64,000 bases of DNA from Brevibacillus_H sp049846925 (lineage in GTDB: Bacteria > Bacillota > Bacilli > Brevibacillales > Brevibacillaceae): the NCBI RefSeq assembly GCF_049846925.1, contig NZ_JBNCMT010000022.1, forward strand, positions 32,545 to 96,544. Reading direction: 5' to 3'. The notes below the pieces were generated by a model. That model was given only the letters and a program-made list of their open reading frames with translations, was not told the DNA's origin and searched no databases. Position 1 is the first letter of the stretch; each line of letters opens with the position of its first letter. Made by a program: the position numbers and the translations under genes. Positions 17,085 through 28,100 of the stretch are shown piece by piece.

Positions 17085-18905
17085 ATGGCTACGAAAGGAA
17101 AAATATCGGAATTACTGGATGCCAATCCAGAGATTTTACGCTTACTTGTACTTAGCCCTTCCGTTTCTGCAGCCAGAGAAAAGCTCTATGCCTATCTAAG
17201 TCAGTGTGAAATGGCCATTTTGGACGAGAACTGCCAGTTGCACCCACTCGAAAAGAAAAATACTCGCGACTGCATTCATGTATTCCGAAACATTATTTCG
17301 GTAAGCAGTGAAAAGAAAACCGGCCATAGTTGTCTAAACATCCTACATCAACTGGCTACCATGCATTGGCGAGAAAACGAATGGCCTGAGATTAGTGATG
17401 CCTTTCTGGAGGATATGAAACATTTGTTCAAGGGGATCATCGGATTATCCGGTATCTATTCCAAATCCGGGATATGTATCCGTGAGGTGCCCGAATTCAT
17501 CCATCTGCAGGGCAGGGAGGCAGCTATTGTCCGTTCCCGGTATTTAAATGACAAGACGGATCATTATCAGATGTTCAAGGAGAAGAACGGCTACAGATGT
17601 GGCCTGGAGCCGGACATCATCAGTAGACGAAATGAGACAAGGGATGTCATTTTGCATCACTTGGATGGCTCTTTGGAAGACTGGCATGATTACAAATGGC
17701 ATTTGCGAAACACGTACAAAAACTGCGAAGACATCCAGAAGGTAATCAAACTAACCGAAGAGGAAGAGCATGGCATACGTGAGGCCACAGAGCATGGTCT
17801 GGCATTTGGAATCACCCCGTTTTATTTGTCTCTGATGGACCCCGAGCCGACACCAGCCAATAGCGACCATTGCGTTAGGGCACAGGTGATTCCGAGCAGA
17901 AGCTATGTTCCCAAGATGCTTGATCAAAAAAAATGCGGAAGAGAAGCCCTCGATTTCATGCGGGAAGCCGATACGTCGCCGGAAGATCATGTAACACGGA
18001 GATATCCCGGGGTGGCAATTGTAAAGCCGTTTCTGTGGTGTCCGCAAATCTGCGTGTATTGCCAAAGGAACTGGGAGCTTTCAGACGACTATCCGGATAT
18101 CGTCGATCCTCCGCCTGCTGATCTGAGAGACTCGGTGGAATGGTTCAAGCGCAACACAGGTATCAATGAGGTACTGATTACCGGGGGAGATCCGCTGACA
18201 CTTGGGAACAAAAAGCTGGAGACGATATTGTCGAGGTTTCGAGAAATGGAGCATATCCGACGAATCCGTATCGGCACACGTACCCTGGTAACGATGCCAA
18301 TGCGTTTTGACGATGAGTTGCTTGCCGTGCTGGAACGTTACCATAATCCGCCGCATCAGACAATTACGATCGTTACCCATGTAGAGCATGCGTATGAAAT
18401 ATCTAAAGAGATGGCGGAAGCAGTCGGGAAGCTGAAGCGGATCGGTATTGATGTCTTAAATCAGCAAGTCTTTACGCGCTATAACAGCAGGAGATTTGAG
18501 ACCTGTTTCTTGCGAGAAAATCTGAAGAGCATCGGAATTACACCCTACTATCTGTTTAATTTGAAGGGAAAAGAGGAAACGGAAAATTTCAAAGTACCTA
18601 TCGCCCGCCTGCTTCAGGAGCAGAAGGAAGAAGCACGGCTCATGCCCGGTACTGTGAGGACCGACAAGCCTGTGTTTAACGTGCCTTCACTTGGGAAAAA
18701 TGAGCTGAATTCATGGCAGGATCACGATGTCATTATGATCCACAGCGATGGCAGCAGAATCTATGAGTTTTATCCGTGGGAGAAATACATGGCACCTGTC
18801 AATACTTACATATTCAAAGACAAGCCCATTGCCGAGTATTTGGCTGAGCTTGAGGTGATGGGCGAGGATTCCCGCGATTACGATACGATCTGGTATTACT
18901 ACTAG
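17085..18905 (+). CDS. Radical SAM enzyme of the lysine 2,3-aminomutase (KamA) family
   Basis: A 606-residue protein (ATG 17085 with AGGTGAG upstream). The radical SAM cluster motif is Cys319-x3-Cys323-x2-Cys326 in WCPQICVYCQRNWE. VLITGGDPLTLG follows near residue 365 and matches the KamA GGDPL motif. VTHVEHAYEIS, NQQVFTRYNS and MPGTVRTD are in KamA-like positions. The core (about 230-560) fits a PLP-dependent aminomutase moving an amino group from C2 to C3. The family is usually near 420 residues, whereas here about 200 residues of unrecognised sequence precede the core. A lysine equivalent to the PLP lysine cannot be fixed by eye. Likely role: supply of a beta-amino acid monomer, for example beta-lysine, to the NRPS (inference). 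Confidence 0.78.
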   Translation: MATKGKISELLDANPEILRLLVLSPSVSAAREKLYAYLSQCEMAILDENCQLHPLEKKNTRDCIHVFRNIISVSSEKKTGHSCLNILHQLATMHWRENEWPEISDAFLEDMKHLFKGIIGLSGIYSKSGICIREVPEFIHLQGREAAIVRSRYLNDKTDHYQMFKEKNGYRCGLEPDIISRRNETRDVILHHLDGSLEDWHDYKWHLRNTYKNCEDIQKVIKLTEEEEHGIREATEHGLAFGITPFYLSLMDPEPTPANSDHCVRAQVIPSRSYVPKMLDQKKCGREALDFMREADTSPEDHVTRRYPGVAIVKPFLWCPQICVYCQRNWELSDDYPDIVDPPPADLRDSVEWFKRNTGINEVLITGGDPLTLGNKKLETILSRFREMEHIRRIRIGTRTLVTMPMRFDDELLAVLERYHNPPHQTITIVTHVEHAYEISKEMAEAVGKLKRIGIDVLNQQVFTRYNSRRFETCFLRENLKSIGITPYYLFNLKGKEETENFKVPIARLLQEQKEEARLMPGTVRTDKPVFNVPSLGKNELNSWQDHDVIMIHSDGSRIYEFYPWEKYMAPVNTYIFKDKPIAEYLAELEVMGEDSRDYDTIWYYY

Positions 18906-18937
18906 GCTGCCTTCAATGGCTTCGGAAGGGGTTCACT

Positions 18938-20713
18938 ATGTGCGGGATTTGCGGAATCTATCATTTTGACAGGGAGAGACCTGTTTCGCAAGATGTTCTA
19001 ACTGAGATCAATGACGTCATGTTCCACCGCGGGCCAGACGGCTGCGGAACCCATCTTGATGGTCACGTGGGATTTGGTCACCGCAGACTGTCTATCATCG
19101 ACCTGAGTCAAGGGCAACAGCCAATGTGCAATGAGGATGGCACGGTCTGGATTACCTATAACGGAGAAATCTTTAATTATAAGGCGCTGAAAGATGAACT
19201 GCAGCAAAGGGGGCACATGTTCCGCTCTGATTGTGATACAGAGGTCCTTATCCACGGCTACGAAGAATACGGGGCCGAATGGATTGAGAAGTGCAACGGC
19301 ATGTTCGCCTTCGGCCTGTGGGACCCCGCCAAACAAGTCCTGCTCCTTGCCCGTGACCGCATGGGAGTAAAGCCGCTCTATTACTATATGGACGATCATT
19401 GCTTTGTCTTTGCCTCGGAAATCAAAGCGATTCTCAAACATCCTGATGTGCCAGTTCAACTAGAAACCAGTTCAATTCCCGAGTATCTGTTCAGCACGGC
19501 AATTCTCGATGGCAAGACCATGTTCCGAAACATTCACGCTGTTCCACCTGGGTACACCTTGACATTGAGTCACGGAAAGCTGCAACTTGCCCCCTACTGG
19601 GAGTTGAATCTCGATTCGGACCGAGATACTCCGGGTTCCCTGGAGCAGTGGAAAGAGGAGTTCGTGGCGTTGTTGACGGAATCGGTACAAATGAGGCTGA
19701 TGAGCGATGTTCCATTTGGCTCATTATTGAGCGGTGGCCTGGATTCAAGCCTGCTGACGGCGATTGCTTCCGCTTGTACGTCTTCCCGACTTAATACGTT
19801 CTCCATTGAGTTTTCCAATAATGTAAAGATGAATTATAAGAACAGCGATACGTACTTTGCTCGTCTGCTGGCAGAACACCTTCCAACGACCCATCACGAA
19901 TATTTGTTTGATCCATCTGACTATTCGGAAATCATGGAGAAGGTTACCTGGCATATGGAGAAGCCGGTCGAGCTGACAACGCCGTCCCTGTACCTGTTAT
20001 ACAAGAAGGTCAAGGAAGACGCCACGGTTGTTATTTCTGGGGAAGGTGCAGACGAACTGTTCGGAGGATATTATTTCTTTTTGCAAGAGAGCTCAATAAA
20101 CAGGATGAACCAGTTCCCGTGGGCACCGTATTTTGAAGAGGTATCACATCTGCTGGACCCGGAAGTGGAGGCTTCCACAGGTTTTCGGAACCGCCAGAGT
20201 CTTGCCATCAGTCAGATGATGAACAAATTCAGTACAGACGACACCATTAACAAAGTGCTGTATATGTTCCTGAAGGTCTATTTGCTTGAAATGCTGGAAC
20301 GTCAGGACAAGATGAGCATGGCCTCTAGTGTGGAGGTGAGGGTTCCGTTTCTGGATTACCGGATTGTAGAACTGATCGCACGTCTGCCTTCCCATCTGAA
20401 AATTCAGGACGGGACGGAGAAATGGTTCCTGAAAGAAGTGAGTAAGGCCTTTTTGCCGGAGGAGATCGTTAACCGGAAGAAGAAGCCATTTCCTTTTCCG
20501 ATCGACCCGAAATCGATCTTTCATCAAAGAAATACGGCTCTTGAGCTCATCCATTCCGGGAATTCCAAAATTAGTGCGTATTTCGACCGAAAGAAGGTCA
20601 GCGATTTTTTGAATAAAACCGGAGAGTATTCCAAACTGGATAATCTGGCCATCTTTCGAACAGCTCATGCATTGATCGCATTGGAATTATGGCACAAGAC
20701 ATTTGGAGTGTGA
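18938..20713 (+). CDS. Asparagine synthase (glutamine-hydrolysing) family amidotransferase
   Basis: A 591-residue two-domain protein. Cys2 is the N-terminal nucleophile (MCGICGIYHF), with FHRGPDG and GHRRLSIIDLS completing the class II glutaminase. The synthetase PP-loop SGGLDSSLL lies near residue 265, and GEGADELFGGY near 368 binds the acyl-adenylate. Retention of Cys2 argues for glutamine-dependent amide formation rather than a beta-lactam-synthetase-like ring closure, where that cysteine is lost. In the cluster it probably amidates a carboxylate of a precursor or of the peptide. A housekeeping asnB is also possible, but the gene lies within a tight co-directional array. Confidence 0.85.
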   Translation: MCGICGIYHFDRERPVSQDVLTEINDVMFHRGPDGCGTHLDGHVGFGHRRLSIIDLSQGQQPMCNEDGTVWITYNGEIFNYKALKDELQQRGHMFRSDCDTEVLIHGYEEYGAEWIEKCNGMFAFGLWDPAKQVLLLARDRMGVKPLYYYMDDHCFVFASEIKAILKHPDVPVQLETSSIPEYLFSTAILDGKTMFRNIHAVPPGYTLTLSHGKLQLAPYWELNLDSDRDTPGSLEQWKEEFVALLTESVQMRLMSDVPFGSLLSGGLDSSLLTAIASACTSSRLNTFSIEFSNNVKMNYKNSDTYFARLLAEHLPTTHHEYLFDPSDYSEIMEKVTWHMEKPVELTTPSLYLLYKKVKEDATVVISGEGADELFGGYYFFLQESSINRMNQFPWAPYFEEVSHLLDPEVEASTGFRNRQSLAISQMMNKFSTDDTINKVLYMFLKVYLLEMLERQDKMSMASSVEVRVPFLDYRIVELIARLPSHLKIQDGTEKWFLKEVSKAFLPEEIVNRKKKPFPFPIDPKSIFHQRNTALELIHSGNSKISAYFDRKKVSDFLNKTGEYSKLDNLAIFRTAHALIALELWHKTFGV

Positions 20714-20716
20714 GGT

Positions 20717-21868
20717 ATGGACGTTTCCCAATTACGTCAGATTGTTCTTGAGTCTACAGATGCTTTTATTGCAAACTATGTGGCTCCGATTGCCCAGGAA
20801 ATCGATGAAAACGAACGCTTTCCCGTAGGTAACCTGAAGGAGATGGGCAGAATCGGGCTCACGGGCATTCCTTTTCCGAAGAACTATGAAGGATTGGGAC
20901 TTGACTACGCCACCTATCTCACGGTGATCCGCAGGCTTGCTCGTGCCTGCGCCTCCACGGCCATGACACTTGTTTCGCACAGCACATTAAGTTGTACTCC
21001 CATTCAGGCGTTTGGAACTGAGGAGCAGAAGATGAAATTCTTAAGGCCAATGATTCAGGGAGACAAGATAGGTGCTTTTGCCTTGACGGAGCCGAATAGC
21101 GGCTCGGATATGGCTTCCTTGCAAACGTCTGCAGTGGAAAAGGATGATTATTACGAAGTAACGGGCAGCAAAGTTTTCATCACCAATGCTAACGTCGCGG
21201 ACTATTTCATAGTCGCTGCCAAAACCGCACCTGAAAAGAAAGCCCTTGGCATTAGCCTGTTTGTTTTGCAAAAGGAGATGCCAGGCATTTTCACAGGGGG
21301 GAAGAAGCTAAGGAAACTGGGGATGAGGGGCTCGGATACAGGCGTACTGATCTTTGATCATGTGAAGGTGCCGAAGACCCATTTGATCGGAAAAAGGAAT
21401 TTCGGACTGCAAATCCTTCATCATACCTTGGTGTCCGCCCGGCTGGGCATGGCTGCCATCGCTCTCGGTATTTCCGAAGAGGCAAGGAAGCTTTGTTTGG
21501 AACATGTCAGGAAACGGAAGCAGTTTGACCAGTATCTGTTCCAGTTCCAGGCGATTCAGAACATGTTGGCCGATATGGAAATGGGAATCAACGCTTCCGA
21601 ACTGCTGCTGGAAAAAGCGGTTCGCTTGAAGGAAGCTGGCAAGCCATATACAAAAGAAGCTTCGGAAGCCAAGTTATTCGCCTCTGATACGGCAACCCGG
21701 GTAACGAGGAATGCGGTGCAAATCTTCGGAGGATATGGATACTCGCGGGATTTGCCATTGGAGCGATTCTTTCGGGATGCCAAATTAACTGAGATCGGGG
21801 ATGGAACGTCCGAAATTCAACGCAATATCATTGTCGAGGAACTCATGAGAAAAGAGAATCGATCCTAA
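20717..21868 (+). CDS. Acyl-CoA dehydrogenase family flavoenzyme (probably acts on a carrier-bound substrate)
   Basis: A 383-residue protein with the usual ACAD length and blocks: AFALTEPNSGSDMASL (FAD/substrate loop), GSKVFITNANVADYFIV, KLGMRGSDTGVLIFDHV, and VQIFGGYGYSRDLPLERFFRDAKL. The C-terminal motif reads EIGDGTSEIQRN. The residue that aligns with the catalytic glutamate of short- and medium-chain enzymes (IYEGTS) is Asp362. It starts 3 bp after the asparagine-synthase gene and is followed by the NRPS genes. Comparable enzymes oxidise prolyl or acyl groups held on stand-alone carriers, so desaturation of the ACP-bound starter is a reasonable guess. Confidence 0.82.
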   Translation: MDVSQLRQIVLESTDAFIANYVAPIAQEIDENERFPVGNLKEMGRIGLTGIPFPKNYEGLGLDYATYLTVIRRLARACASTAMTLVSHSTLSCTPIQAFGTEEQKMKFLRPMIQGDKIGAFALTEPNSGSDMASLQTSAVEKDDYYEVTGSKVFITNANVADYFIVAAKTAPEKKALGISLFVLQKEMPGIFTGGKKLRKLGMRGSDTGVLIFDHVKVPKTHLIGKRNFGLQILHHTLVSARLGMAAIALGISEEARKLCLEHVRKRKQFDQYLFQFQAIQNMLADMEMGINASELLLEKAVRLKEAGKPYTKEASEAKLFASDTATRVTRNAVQIFGGYGYSRDLPLERFFRDAKLTEIGDGTSEIQRNIIVEELMRKENRS

Positions 21869-21892
21869 TTTCAGAAGAGGGGAATAATTGCG

Positions 21893-24800
21893 ATGACTCA
21901 GAAAAAACGAAAGTACTTTTTGCCTGTTGTATCGGAAAAAGCCGTCTCTGCCCCGTTGTCCTTTCAGCAAGAACGGTTGTATTACTTGTCGCAGTTGATG
22001 CCGGACAGTCCCTTATGGAATCGGGTATACGTCCGCAAATTGGCCGGAGCAGTGGAAATTCCTTTGATGCGGAAAGCAGTGGAAGAACTCGCTGGCAGAC
22101 ACAGTGTTCTGCGAAGCATAGTAAAGCTGCAGCAAGGCGAGCTTTGTCAAACCTTTACGAGGGATGTTGCTGATCTGTTTGTCTATACGGATCTGAAACG
22201 TAGTGATGATATCGAGCGAAATAACGAGATACAGAACCTGCTTTCCGAAGCCTGGCAGTTACCCGTTCGTCTTAACGGAAGTGATCCGCTGTTTCAGGCC
22301 AATCTTGTACAGACTGCCGAGGAAGAATTCTACATCGTGTTAAAGCTGCATCACATCATTTCGGATGCGACAACCATTCAAATCCTGTGGCGTGATTTAA
22401 AGTCCATTTATAATGCATTGCTTGACCTTACGACACCGGATTTGCCTGAGTGCAAGCTGGATTATGGCGACTATGTAAAGTGGCAACGCAAAGCCTTCTC
22501 CGGCGAGACCATAAGGGAGCAGGAGCAGTATTGGCTGGAGGAATTTAAGGGAGAACTGCCAATCATGGATCTGCCCGCCGATTTCCCGGCGCCTGCACAG
22601 GTCAACTTTAAGGGTGCGCTAACAGGTACGGAGCTGCCGGAAGAATTGCTGAAGCAGTTGAATTCTCTTTGCCTGAAAAACAAGACCATCCTCTTCTCGG
22701 GACTGCTCGGTGTGTATTACGTGCTGCTTCACAAGCTTGCCAGGCAGGAGGACATTATTGTCGGAACGGTGTTTAATGGACGGCATTATAGCTCTCAATT
22801 AAGTCAGATGGTCGGGTTCTTTGTCAATACTGTGGCCATTCGCCTAAATGTGGATGACGATCTGTCATTCCTGGATTTGCTGAAGGTTGTTCAAGACAAG
22901 GTGAACGACGCCTATTATATGCAGGATTACCCGTTCGAACGGCTTGTTCAAGCCATTAACCCTGACCGTGGGAACAACCGCAATCCGTTATACCGTGCCA
23001 TGTTTAATATGGTGACGAACCGGAAGGACGGTCTTGGCTTCTCAGGCGTGGAGGAATCGGCTGTAGAATCAGAAGGTGAATCCGCACAAACCGACCTGCT
23101 GTTCGATGTGCGGCAGGAAGGAGAGCGGACAACTCTTTGGGCGGAATACAATACCGATCTTTTCCGTGAGGAGACGGTCAAGCATTTTCTGAATATGTAC
23201 AAACATCTGTTAAGCCAGATTGTTGAGAGTCCGGAGGCATTACTGAAGGAACTGACACTGATCAATGACGAGGAAAAGGAAACCATCCTCAAATCATTTA
23301 ACGCCGCCTCCACAGGGGATGCGACGGACAAGGACAAGTGCATCCATGATTTGTTTGAGGAACGAGTGTGCGAAACGCCTGACCATACAGCACTCCTGTT
23401 CCGGAATCAGACACTTACCTACCGTGAAATGAATGCTCAGGTTAATCAATTAGCACAGCATTTACGCCGTTCGGGTGTCAGAGCTGGAAGCGTCGTAGCC
23501 ATTATCGCCGAGCGAAGCCTGGAAATGGTAATCGGGATCTATGCCATTTTGAAAGCGGGTGGAGCCGTTCTTACCATTGATCCTAATACGCCAGTAGAGA
23601 GGGCCCGCTATATGCTGGAGGACAGCGAAACAAGCCATGTCCTGCTTCAAAAGTCGGAGTTCTCAGAGCTTGTGGGTGATGGCATAACAGTTCATCCCAT
23701 TGATGATCTATCGGTATATGGTGATGAAGGCACTGAGATCGAGAGCATCAACAACCCGCAGGATCTTGCCTATATCATCTATACGTCCGGTTCAACCGGC
23801 AAACCAAAGGGTGTGATGCTGGAACATCGCTCACTCGCGAACACTCTGTTGCATTTGCAAAAGTCGTATCCGGTTGAAGAAGGGGACACTTTTCTCTTCA
23901 AGACTACGTATACGTTTGATGTGTCCATATCCGAGTTGTTCGGCTGGTTCTACGCAGGGGGTAGACTGGCAATCCTTGAACCGGGGCTTGAACGAGATCC
24001 GGGGGGAATTCTGGAAGCGATTGGAGCCTACAGGATTACTCATATGAATTTCTCTCCTTCCATGCTGGCTACGTTTCTGGAAGCAATCGAACGCAGAAGC
24101 GGTACGGAGTGGGAGCAGGTGAAGTACGTCTTTGCGGGCGGTGAAGCACTGAAGCCATATGTGGTGAAGCGCTTTTACGAGCAAGTGAAGGGTGTGAGCC
24201 TAAAGAATATGTACGGCCCAACAGAAACTAGCATCTACGCGGTTATTGATTCGGTAGTCGCAGAAGATGCCGATGCAAGCATTTTGATTGGCAAGCCTGT
24301 TTCAGGCATGAGGGCTTATATCGTTGACAAGAATATGCAGCTGCTGCCTCCAGGGGTTGCGGGAGAACTTTTTCTTGCGGGTAAAGGAGTTGGCCGCGGT
24401 TATCTCAAGCAAGCTGAACTGACATCGGACAAATTTGTGGAAGATCTTTTCTATCCAGGAGAACGCATGTACAAAACAGGAGATTTGGCTCGCTTCAGGG
24501 ACGACGGGATTCTAGAGTGTTTAGGGCGAATGGATCAGCAAGTCAAGGTACGGGGTTTCCGGATTGAACCCGGTGAAGTCGAGCAGACCCTTTTGACGCA
24601 TCCGGCTGTGAAAAGAGCGGTTGTGGTTGTTAAAGAGGATGAGGAAGATCAAAAACGTCTGGTTGCCTATCTTGTCATGCAGGAGGACGAACAGGAGGAC
24701 AACTGGGCAAAATTCTTAAGTCAATGGCTGCCGTCTTATATGATTCCGACTGTTTTCGTACGTATGGACGAAATTCCGCTGAATGCAAACGGCAAGGTCG

Positions 24801-25105
24801 ATGTAAGAGCATTGCCGGTACCCAGTCTGACGGCTGTGTCCGCTTCTGTAGAAGGAGATGCCCCGCTCACCTACGTGGAGTCCAAACTGATTGAAATTAC
24901 CGAAGCAATTCTTCATGTCAAAGGCATCCAGATTACAGACAACTTTTTTGAACTGGGCGGCAACTCATTGCTGACGATCCGGTTTGTGTCTGAAATTGAG
25001 GAAGTCTTTGGAATCAGCGTCTCACTGATGGATTTTGCTGATCTTCCAGCTTTGTCCGATCTTGCCAAGATCATTGAGCCATTATACCAAGCATCAGCGG
25101 TATAG
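21893..25105 (+). CDS. Nonribosomal peptide synthetase, one module (C-A-PCP)
   Basis: A 1070-residue protein. The condensation domain spans about 15-445, with SFQQERLYYL (C1) and the active-site motif HHIISDA near residue 152, where the usual final Gly is Ala. The adenylation domain spans about 475-960, with YTSGSTGKPKG near 630, MYGPTET near 775, YKTGDLARFRDDG near 860 and NANGKVDVRAL near 965. The carrier domain has its serine in ELGGNSLLTI near 1025. There is no epimerase or thioesterase. Starting with a C domain, it should accept the starter from the free ACP. My hand alignment gives the specificity pocket as D-V-S-N-F-G-M-I-Y-K, which I cannot match to a standard amino acid. Confidence 0.93.
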   Translation: MTQKKRKYFLPVVSEKAVSAPLSFQQERLYYLSQLMPDSPLWNRVYVRKLAGAVEIPLMRKAVEELAGRHSVLRSIVKLQQGELCQTFTRDVADLFVYTDLKRSDDIERNNEIQNLLSEAWQLPVRLNGSDPLFQANLVQTAEEEFYIVLKLHHIISDATTIQILWRDLKSIYNALLDLTTPDLPECKLDYGDYVKWQRKAFSGETIREQEQYWLEEFKGELPIMDLPADFPAPAQVNFKGALTGTELPEELLKQLNSLCLKNKTILFSGLLGVYYVLLHKLARQEDIIVGTVFNGRHYSSQLSQMVGFFVNTVAIRLNVDDDLSFLDLLKVVQDKVNDAYYMQDYPFERLVQAINPDRGNNRNPLYRAMFNMVTNRKDGLGFSGVEESAVESEGESAQTDLLFDVRQEGERTTLWAEYNTDLFREETVKHFLNMYKHLLSQIVESPEALLKELTLINDEEKETILKSFNAASTGDATDKDKCIHDLFEERVCETPDHTALLFRNQTLTYREMNAQVNQLAQHLRRSGVRAGSVVAIIAERSLEMVIGIYAILKAGGAVLTIDPNTPVERARYMLEDSETSHVLLQKSEFSELVGDGITVHPIDDLSVYGDEGTEIESINNPQDLAYIIYTSGSTGKPKGVMLEHRSLANTLLHLQKSYPVEEGDTFLFKTTYTFDVSISELFGWFYAGGRLAILEPGLERDPGGILEAIGAYRITHMNFSPSMLATFLEAIERRSGTEWEQVKYVFAGGEALKPYVVKRFYEQVKGVSLKNMYGPTETSIYAVIDSVVAEDADASILIGKPVSGMRAYIVDKNMQLLPPGVAGELFLAGKGVGRGYLKQAELTSDKFVEDLFYPGERMYKTGDLARFRDDGILECLGRMDQQVKVRGFRIEPGEVEQTLLTHPAVKRAVVVVKEDEEDQKRLVAYLVMQEDEQEDNWAKFLSQWLPSYMIPTVFVRMDEIPLNANGKVDVRALPVPSLTAVSASVEGDAPLTYVESKLIEITEAILHVKGIQITDNFFELGGNSLLTIRFVSEIEEVFGISVSLMDFADLPALSDLAKIIEPLYQASAV

Positions 25106-25145
25106 AAGGGACAAAAGCTTATAACCGTAGGATGGAGAGTGTGTG

Positions 25146-28100
25146 ATGGGAAACCCGTTAAGGAAGTATCCGCCTTTACTATCTGCCGGCCGTGAAGATA
25201 ACTATCCTCTATCTTATCAGCAGGAACGGCTGTATTACTTATCCCTGATTCTACCGGACAGCTCCGTATGGAATCTGGTTACGTCGAAAACGTTGACGGG
25301 AAATTTGCAGGTTGACGCCATGAGAAGGGCTGTAACCGAGCTGGCAGGACGGCATCCCATATTGCGAAGTGTAATCGGCTGGCAGGGTGACGCTCCTTGT
25401 CAATCCTTTACAAGAAATACAGAAGATTTATTTGAAACTATCGATATGTCCGATATGCCAGCAGATGAGAGCAGTCAGGCTCTCCAAGACCTGCTGAAGC
25501 ATCTGTGGTATCATCCGATCCGGCTGAACGGAGAGGATCTGCTGTTTCAGGCAATTCTTATTCGGATGGAAGAAGAGAAATATGTAATGTTGTTCAAGCT
25601 GCATCACATTATTGCTGACGGTACATGCCTGCAAATTCTGTGGCGGGATGTAAAGCGTATCTACAATTCTCTCTTAGACGGCATTCCTGCCGATTTGCCG
25701 GCCCTGAAGCTGGATTACGGCAGTTATACAAGGTGGCAGCGGGATACCTTTGCAGAAGAGAATACGAAAGAACAGGAAAGTTATTGGCTAAAGGAGTTTC
25801 AGGGAGAACTACCAGTATTGGAACTGCCTGTCGATTTTCACCCGTCTGCGGAGCTCAGCTTTAATGGCGCATTGACCCATTTGGAACTGCCGGAGGAGCT
25901 GGTCAAAGAGCTCCGGCTACACTGCATGACTAATCGTGTCATTCTGTTCTCCGGTTTGATGGCTGTTTTTTATGTACTCCTCCACAAGCTTTCTGGTCAA
26001 GAGGACATCGTTGTAGGAACCGTATTCAACGGAAGACACTACGGCCCGGAGTTCAATCACGCGGCAGGCTTTTTTGTCAATACGGTGGCGGTGCGCGCCG
26101 ATGTTGAGGACGAAATGACTTTTTCAGATCTGCTGAAGAGCGTTCATGACAAGGTAGATGATGCATATTACATGCAGGATTATCCGTTTGAAAGGCTGAT
26201 CCGTGTCCTGAATCCAGACCGTGAAAATAACCGGATTCCGCTGTTCCGCACCATGTTCAACATGGTCATGGAAGGAACAGAAGAACTTGGTTTCCTGGGT
26301 TTAGAAGAGACGAAGCTGGAATCAGACGCAAATGCCACTCAAACCGACCTTCTGTTTGACGTTCGACAGATAGGGAATCGGATGTTCCTCTGGTCAGAAT
26401 ACAATACCGATCTGTTCCAGGAAGAAACTGTGAACCGACTTCTTGGGATGTATGTGAATCTATTGCACCAGATTGTCTCCGAACCCGGAATAAAGGTGAA
26501 GGATTTGGTATTGACGGACCCGCAGGAACAAGAAAAGATCCTAAAGGCTTTCAACGATACAACGGTACCTTTCCCGTCAGAGAAGTGTATCCATGAGCTG
26601 TTTGCAGAGCAGGTGAAACAGGAACCAGATCAGACGGCCATGTGTTTCGGGGACCGGAAGTGGTCCTACAGGGAGGTAAATCGGCAAGCTGACCTGCTGG
26701 CGGTCCGGCTCGTAAGTGAAGGGGTGGGTGTAGGCAGCATCGTCGGAATTCTGGCAGAACGTACACCGGAGCTGGTTATCGGGATGCTTGGCATTTTGAA
26801 GGCGGGAGCAGCCTACCTGCCCATCGATCCGGTTTACCCGGAGGAGCGAAAACGGTTCATGCTGAAAGACAGCGGCGCTTCTGTTCTACTGGTACAATCC
26901 GGTCTGAATACACACCCGGAATGGAACCAAAAGACACTGTTGCTGGACGAACATGGAGCTGATGAAGGCGCCACTAGCTCGCTGAAGGACGTTCCGATCG
27001 CTGGTATTGGAGATGGTGAACAAGGTTCAGAGCAACTGGCCTATGTCATGTATACATCCGGCTCCACGGGGACGCCAAAAGGAGTAATGATTACGCATCG
27101 GAACGTAGTCCGGCTTGTACACGACGGCGGTTTCCTCTCATTTGAGCAGGGAGACAGACTGCTGTTGGCAGGCTCTCCATCGTTTGACGCTGTCACGTTT
27201 GAAGTATGGATCTCGCTGCTAAACGGTATTCCATTGTACTTGACCGGGGATGAGACTCTGCTGCAGGCAGGACGTCTTGGCGCTTTTATCCGGGAGAATG
27301 GCATTACTCTTCTTTTACTGACTGCGGCGCTTTTCCAGCAGTTAGCAGAAGAGGATGCGAAGTTGTTCGCACCGCTCCGCTGTCTCTTCGTTGGCGGAGA
27401 TCAACTCCCGATACGCCAGATCAATAAGGTTCGGGAGGCCTGCCCGGATCTGCGACTGGTAAATCTGTACGGACCTACGGAGAATACGACCTTATCCACC
27501 TTCTATCCTATCGAAAGCGAGCATGAAGCCGGAATTCCAATCGGGAAGCCCGTCCCCAATTCTACCGCATACATTCTGGATGCCTATGGCCATGTTCAGC
27601 CGATTGGTGTACCAGGTGAATTGTATGTGGGGGGAGATGGTCTGGCGAAAGGGTACCTGAACCGACCGGAGCTGACGGAGAAATGTTTTGTACCGAATCC
27701 CTTTTCTTTGGGAGAGCGGATTTACAAGACAGGGGATCGGGCGAAATGGCTGCCTGACGGAAACATTGCCTTTCTGGGGCGGGTAGACAATCAGGTAAAA
27801 ATCCGGGGATACCGAGTCGAGCCAGGAGAAATTGAAACGATACTGCAAACTTGCATCCACATCTCGGAAGCTGCCGTGGTTACCAGAGAGGATCGGGATG
27901 GAAGCAAGTATCTGTGCGCCTATGTGGTGTGCATCGGAGATTCATCCATCTCCGAAATCCGGAAGTTCCTGAATGAAAGGCTGCCGGGTTACATGGTGCC
28001 ATCCGTCATCGTTCCACTGCCCAAACTGCCATTAACAAGGAACGGCAAGGTGGACAGGAAGCAACTGCCCGAGCCTTTAATCGATGATTCGGGAGTTATG

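Noticed and set aside
18938..20713. Beta-lactam synthetase-like enzyme
   Set aside because: The N-terminal nucleophile Cys2 and full glutaminase motifs are retained, which is typical of amide-forming asparagine synthases; beta-lactam synthetases lack that cysteine.
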